Source: an uncultured Flavobacteriia bacterium (GTDB lineage Bacteria; Bacteroidota; Bacteroidia; Flavobacteriales; Flavobacteriaceae). Taken from it: DNA of 7,607 bases. This document shows positions 4,715 through 7,607 of this stretch, one piece after another; position 1 is the stretch's first letter, and each line of letters starts with the position of its first letter. The DNA lies in contig CAMLRV010000104.1 in the NCBI GenBank assembly GCA_946482495.1, positions 1-7,607 of the forward strand, in the 5' to 3' direction. The notes beneath the pieces were generated by a model, which saw only the letters and a list, made by a program, of their open reading frames with translations, made no database searches and was not told where the DNA came from. The translations under genes were made by a program, and so were the position numbers.

Positions 4715-7607
4715 TTACATGATAATTTTCTTTGTAACAACTTCTCCACTTTCTAATAGTATTTTTACGACTAAAGCTTGTTTTGAAGCGTTAATTTGAT
4801 TGGTATTAAACTGTTTGTTATGGATACCTTTTTTAGTAAAAATTACTTTACCTGTAACATCATATACTTCCACGTTTGCAATAGCAGCATCATAAGCTTG
4901 AACTGTTAATTCGTTGTTTTTTACTAATACATCAATACTATTTGTTGCAATTACTTGAGGCGCATTTGATTTTTTGAAAATCAATTCGAATCTATCATTA
5001 AATGTTCCTGCTTGAGAAATAAAATAATATGATCCCTCTTTTAAATTATAAATTGCATTGGTATAATTATCTTTAATAAATACATTTTGGTTTTCAAACA
5101 AACCATCCACTTGCTCAATATTGATTTCAAAATTACTTGCTTCTGTTACTTTTAAACCTAATTTCACAACATCTTCATCAGAAAACGGCAATCCTTTACC
5201 TTGAATTACATATTCTTTATTTTCAATTAAATTATAAAGCATCGTTTTAGATGTATCTAACATCTTACCATCAATTTTATTATCTACTCCGTCAGTTGCA
5301 TTATTCGTATATCCTAACAAAATTTGATTGTAGCTTTTCGTACCATCGTTTAAATTCAACCAAATTCTGTGTTTTTCAGAAGTTTGATTTTCAGATTCAG
5401 ATCCTCTAAAAAACTGAGTTGTAGTAGAAGCGTCTTCTCTTAATTCATTTTCAAAAGTTACTGTATAAGCCGTTGCCGCTTGAATATAGAATCCTTGCCC
5501 TACATTAATTTTATCGTTTGGAATGGCACCACCAGCTGCAGCAGCCGTTCCTCCTAACGTAGTGTATGAAGCAAAATTATTTTGTGGATACACACCGCCA
5601 ACCGCAGCTACAGTATGCGTCCAATAATAAACTGTATTTACTTTTGGATTCGTGATTAAGAATCGATAAGCACTAATAGGTGAGGCATACGGATTTCCTA
5701 ATAAGTTATACCCTTGTCCGACCGCATACGTAATCGTTCCATTATTTGGCACACCTGTAAACTGACCATTAAATGCCGTTGGTGTATATCCATAGAAATT
5801 ATCCACACGAATCATGTAACCTTTAGCTGTAGTAAAACTATTTGTTGAAGGTACAACTGATTGGTATGCTGTTGGAGTTGTAGTTCCTGTATATAAATAT
5901 TGATAGAAACGATTAGTTAATGTATTTGGTGAGAAAGCTAATAAATTCTGATTTGCCACTGGTGAAGACCAAGCTGTATAATCGTTATGAATCATATTAG
6001 CAGAGGTACGTTTTACGATAATGTTTCCAGTATTTACAGCATGTTTTGTATATTGAACTAAAGCCGCACCACTATTAATAGTTAATGTTCCTGTTCCGTT
6101 TACAGTTATATTTTCACCAACGCGTAATGAATGACCCGAAACAAATGTTACTGCCGCACCTGTATTTACAGTTACAGAACAAGCATCTAAACTTGCTGTT
6201 GAAGTATAATTTCCAGCAAAAACGACAGCGTCTTTTGAAGTTGGAGTTCCGACTGGAGACCAAGCCGAACCATTCCATGTTTTCGTAGTAGTTCCACATT
6301 GCCAGAATTTCCCTGTCCACATTCCTCTACCAAATGTAGCTGCTAAAATCGTTTGATCGGCAGCTCTATAATCAAAAGATAATACTTTACAATCTTTCAT
6401 TCCCACATTCGCTCTTCTCCAATTTGGACTAGCAACATTGAAATCAACAGTATACCAAACCCCTAATTCTGTTCCAATAATTACTTCATTTGTGGCATTT
6501 GGATTTTGAAGAATACATTTTACTGGAATATTAGGTAAATTTCCTTCTTTATTTGACCAGTTTGCACCTCCATCTGATGAATAATATACACTTGTTATAC
6601 CATAATTATGCATCGTAACAAATAAATCGTTTTCAGAATTTCCGTATTTGATATCTGAAATCGCTCCAGCAAATGGAGTAGCAATAATTGTATATGCAGG
6701 TGTTCCTGATGCCGCATCCATTTTAACTAATCTTCCTGTTGAAAGTCCTACCATTACTCTATCGGCAGTATAAGGCGAAACTTCAAAATATGTTGGAATC
6801 GCATTAATTGCTGCATTCGTTAAAGTTGTTGTTACGGTTGCTCCAGTTCCAGGAGTAATGGCATATCTATAGATTCTATAAGTTGCTCCGGCTGTACCAT
6901 TCGCATATAATACATTTGTATTACTATCTAATGCACATTGATTTACGAAATCACCATCACTACCACCATTATCATTTGCAATATAAGCTGTTGCAGTACC
7001 AGTAGCATAATTACAATAAACATAAGTATTATACACATAAGAAGCTACCATGTATTGTTGTTGCTTATCAATGAATTCCCAACAGCCATCACCACCAAAA
7101 ATTTCTAATCCAGCACCAATTGCTGCAGGGTTAGTAACCAATTGAGAACCATTATCTTGCAAACCACCTAGCATTTTATTTCCAGCAACAGACTGATCTA
7201 TTGAACCTTTATAAATCTGAGTTACATTATAATCTTTATTTCTTTCACCAATTGCTGTACCAGAATTGTTACTATAATACACACCTCCATCACAACCAAA
7301 AACCATACGAGTAGTTTGTGTTGGGCAAAACGCCATAACATGATGATCAGAATGTACTCCATCTAAAGTACCTGCAGTTCCGTTTCCAGCAGCAGTTGGA
7401 TTGATCGTCCAATCTGTTAATTGCGTCCACATGGCTGCAGCATTAGCTGTAAAAGCTGTTGTAGTTTTAAAAATTTCTATTCCACCAACATAAACTTCTT
7501 CGTCATTTGTTGGATTTAATCCAATCATTAAATCATAAAAAGCCTGATTTCTACAAAAATCGTTTGCAGCAGGTGGTTGCGCACCGATACTCACTGGTAA
7601 TGCAAGT
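4715..7607 (-). CDS. T9SS-secreted BNR/sortilin-like beta-propeller protein, N-terminus off-window
   Basis: This is a large exported protein lacking its start: the frame continues past the GTG at 7594 to the right edge (L-A-L-P-V-S-I-G). Numbering from that GTG: residues 1-430 are a BNR/VPS10-like propeller with VHSDHHVMAF (80-89), FGCDGGVYYS (99-108), the blade motif GGLQDNGS (143-150), one clear Asp-box SSDGGANW (339-346) and a closing AATFGRGMWTG (418-428). Residues 435-515 are a Thr/Val/Gly-rich repetitive beta segment (TWNGSAW, then SLDACSVTVNTGAAVTF) of a kind frequent in flavobacterial secreted proteins. Residues 520-875 are a beta-rich region containing QGYNLLGNPYASPI (627-640), with no enzyme motif I recognise. 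Residues 885-959 are a type A T9SS sorting domain (IANVEVYDVTGKVIF, then GEVVTKKIIM), which directs outer-membrane export and usually surface anchoring or release. The substrate or partner is unknown; adhesion, glycan binding or a sialidase/peptidase-related role are all possible. The gene converges on the M20 peptidase gene across a shared terminator. Its promoter is outside the window. Confidence 0.88.
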   Translation of the reverse strand, partial: LALPVSIGAQPPAANDFCRNQAFYDLMIGLNPTNDEEVYVGGIEIFKTTTAFTANAAAMWTQLTDWTINPTAAGNGTAGTLDGVHSDHHVMAFCPTQTTRMVFGCDGGVYYSNNSGTAIGERNKDYNVTQIYKGSIDQSVAGNKMLGGLQDNGSQLVTNPAAIGAGLEIFGGDGCWEFIDKQQQYMVASYVYNTYVYCNYATGTATAYIANDNGGSDGDFVNQCALDSNTNVLYANGTAGATYRIYRYAITPGTGATVTTTLTNAAINAIPTYFEVSPYTADRVMVGLSTGRLVKMDAASGTPAYTIIATPFAGAISDIKYGNSENDLFVTMHNYGITSVYYSSDGGANWSNKEGNLPNIPVKCILQNPNATNEVIIGTELGVWYTVDFNVASPNWRRANVGMKDCKVLSFDYRAADQTILAATFGRGMWTGKFWQCGTTTKTWNGSAWSPVGTPTSKDAVVFAGNYTSTASLDACSVTVNTGAAVTFVSGHSLRVGENITVNGTGTLTINSGAALVQYTKHAVNTGNIIVKRTSANMIHNDYTAWSSPVANQNLLAFSPNTLTNRFYQYLYTGTTTPTAYQSVVPSTNSFTTAKGYMIRVDNFYGYTPTAFNGQFTGVPNNGTITYAVGQGYNLLGNPYASPISAYRFLITNPKVNTVYYWTHTVAAVGGVYPQNNFASYTTLGGTAAAAGGAIPNDKINVGQGFYIQAATAYTVTFENELREDASTTTQFFRGSESENQTSEKHRIWLNLNDGTKSYNQILLGYTNNATDGVDNKIDGKMLDTSKTMLYNLIENKEYVIQGKGLPFSDEDVVKLGLKVTEASNFEINIEQVDGLFENQNVFIKDNYTNAIYNLKEGSYYFISQAGTFNDRFELIFKKSNAPQVIATNSIDVLVKNNELTVQAYDAAIANVEVYDVTGKVIFTKKGIHNKQFNTNQINASKQALVVKILLESGEVVTKKIIM
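4718..4942 (-). other. Type A T9SS C-terminal sorting domain
   Basis: The last 75 or so residues of the propeller protein have the shape of the type IX sorting signal. An entry strand (NSIDVLVKNNELTVQA) is followed by V-E-V-Y-D-V-T-G-K-V, a short N-rich linker, a hydrophobic strand (ALVVKILLESG) and the terminal basic KKIIM. This domain is recognised by the outer-membrane T9SS machinery and is normally cleaved off. It implies that the host encodes a T9SS (the Gld/Spr/Por set) elsewhere and that the protein has an N-terminal Sec signal peptide off-window. Confidence 0.88.

Noticed and set aside
6085..6320. Two short open frames inside the T9SS gene, one on each strand
   Set aside because: Both are overlaps in other frames of a long, well-supported coding region, with compositionally odd products and no promoter or family match.
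7592..7594. GTG as the start codon of the T9SS protein
   Set aside because: The frame continues to the window edge with no stop, no signal peptide follows the GTG, and the propeller motifs are already under way, so the gene is truncated by the window.
1..7607. Defence system, CRISPR array, insertion sequence, tRNA or attachment site
   Set aside because: I read both strands and saw no regularly spaced repeats, transposase or integrase motifs, cloverleaf-like segments, or nuclease/toxin genes. Every stretch longer than about 190 bases is accounted for by a recognised gene.

Overview
The window is AT-rich chromosomal DNA from a member of the Bacteroidota, most likely the family Flavobacteriaceae (Flavobacterium-like). 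Several signals agree. Both recognisable promoters match the Bacteroidota pattern (a TTG near -33 and TAnnTTTG near -7). None of the starts in the window has a convincing Shine-Dalgarno sequence. One gene encodes a large secreted protein with a type IX secretion (T9SS) C-terminal sorting domain, a system confined to this phylum. The bS16, RimM and TrmN6-type proteins also look flavobacterial.

Layout, left to right. (1) Bases 1-1199 (+): the 3' part of a HlyD-type membrane-fusion protein gene, cut by the left edge. (2) Bases 1204-3076 (-): a compact translation operon, read right to left as rpsP (bS16), rimM and a trmN6-like tRNA adenine methyltransferase. It converges on the HlyD gene with only 4 bases between the stop codons. 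(3) Bases 3077-3260: a divergent control region with one promoter for rpsP, which has a potentially structured 5' leader, and one for the peptidase gene. (4) Bases 3261-4655 (+): a complete cytoplasmic M20-family metallodipeptidase. (5) Bases 4664-4695: a near-perfect palindromic terminator able to serve both strands. (6) Bases 4715-7607 (-): a large T9SS-exported beta-propeller protein whose N-terminus lies beyond the right edge.

How the genes relate. bS16 (30S assembly), RimM (30S maturation) and the tRNA methyltransferase form a coherent translation cluster. It resembles the enterobacterial rpsP-rimM-trmD-rplS operon at its start, but a different tRNA methyltransferase takes the third place. 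The dipeptidase is a separate housekeeping unit sharing only the intergenic region. The two genes at the edges both concern export: one is part of an envelope-spanning ABC exporter, the other a T9SS cargo. Nothing in the window links them functionally.

I found no RNA genes, CRISPR array, insertion sequence, integrase, toxin-antitoxin pair or recognisable defence system. The gene content is ordinary. The points most worth a second look are the rpsP leader structure, the long Ala/Glu-rich tail of bS16, and the functionally unassigned secreted protein.
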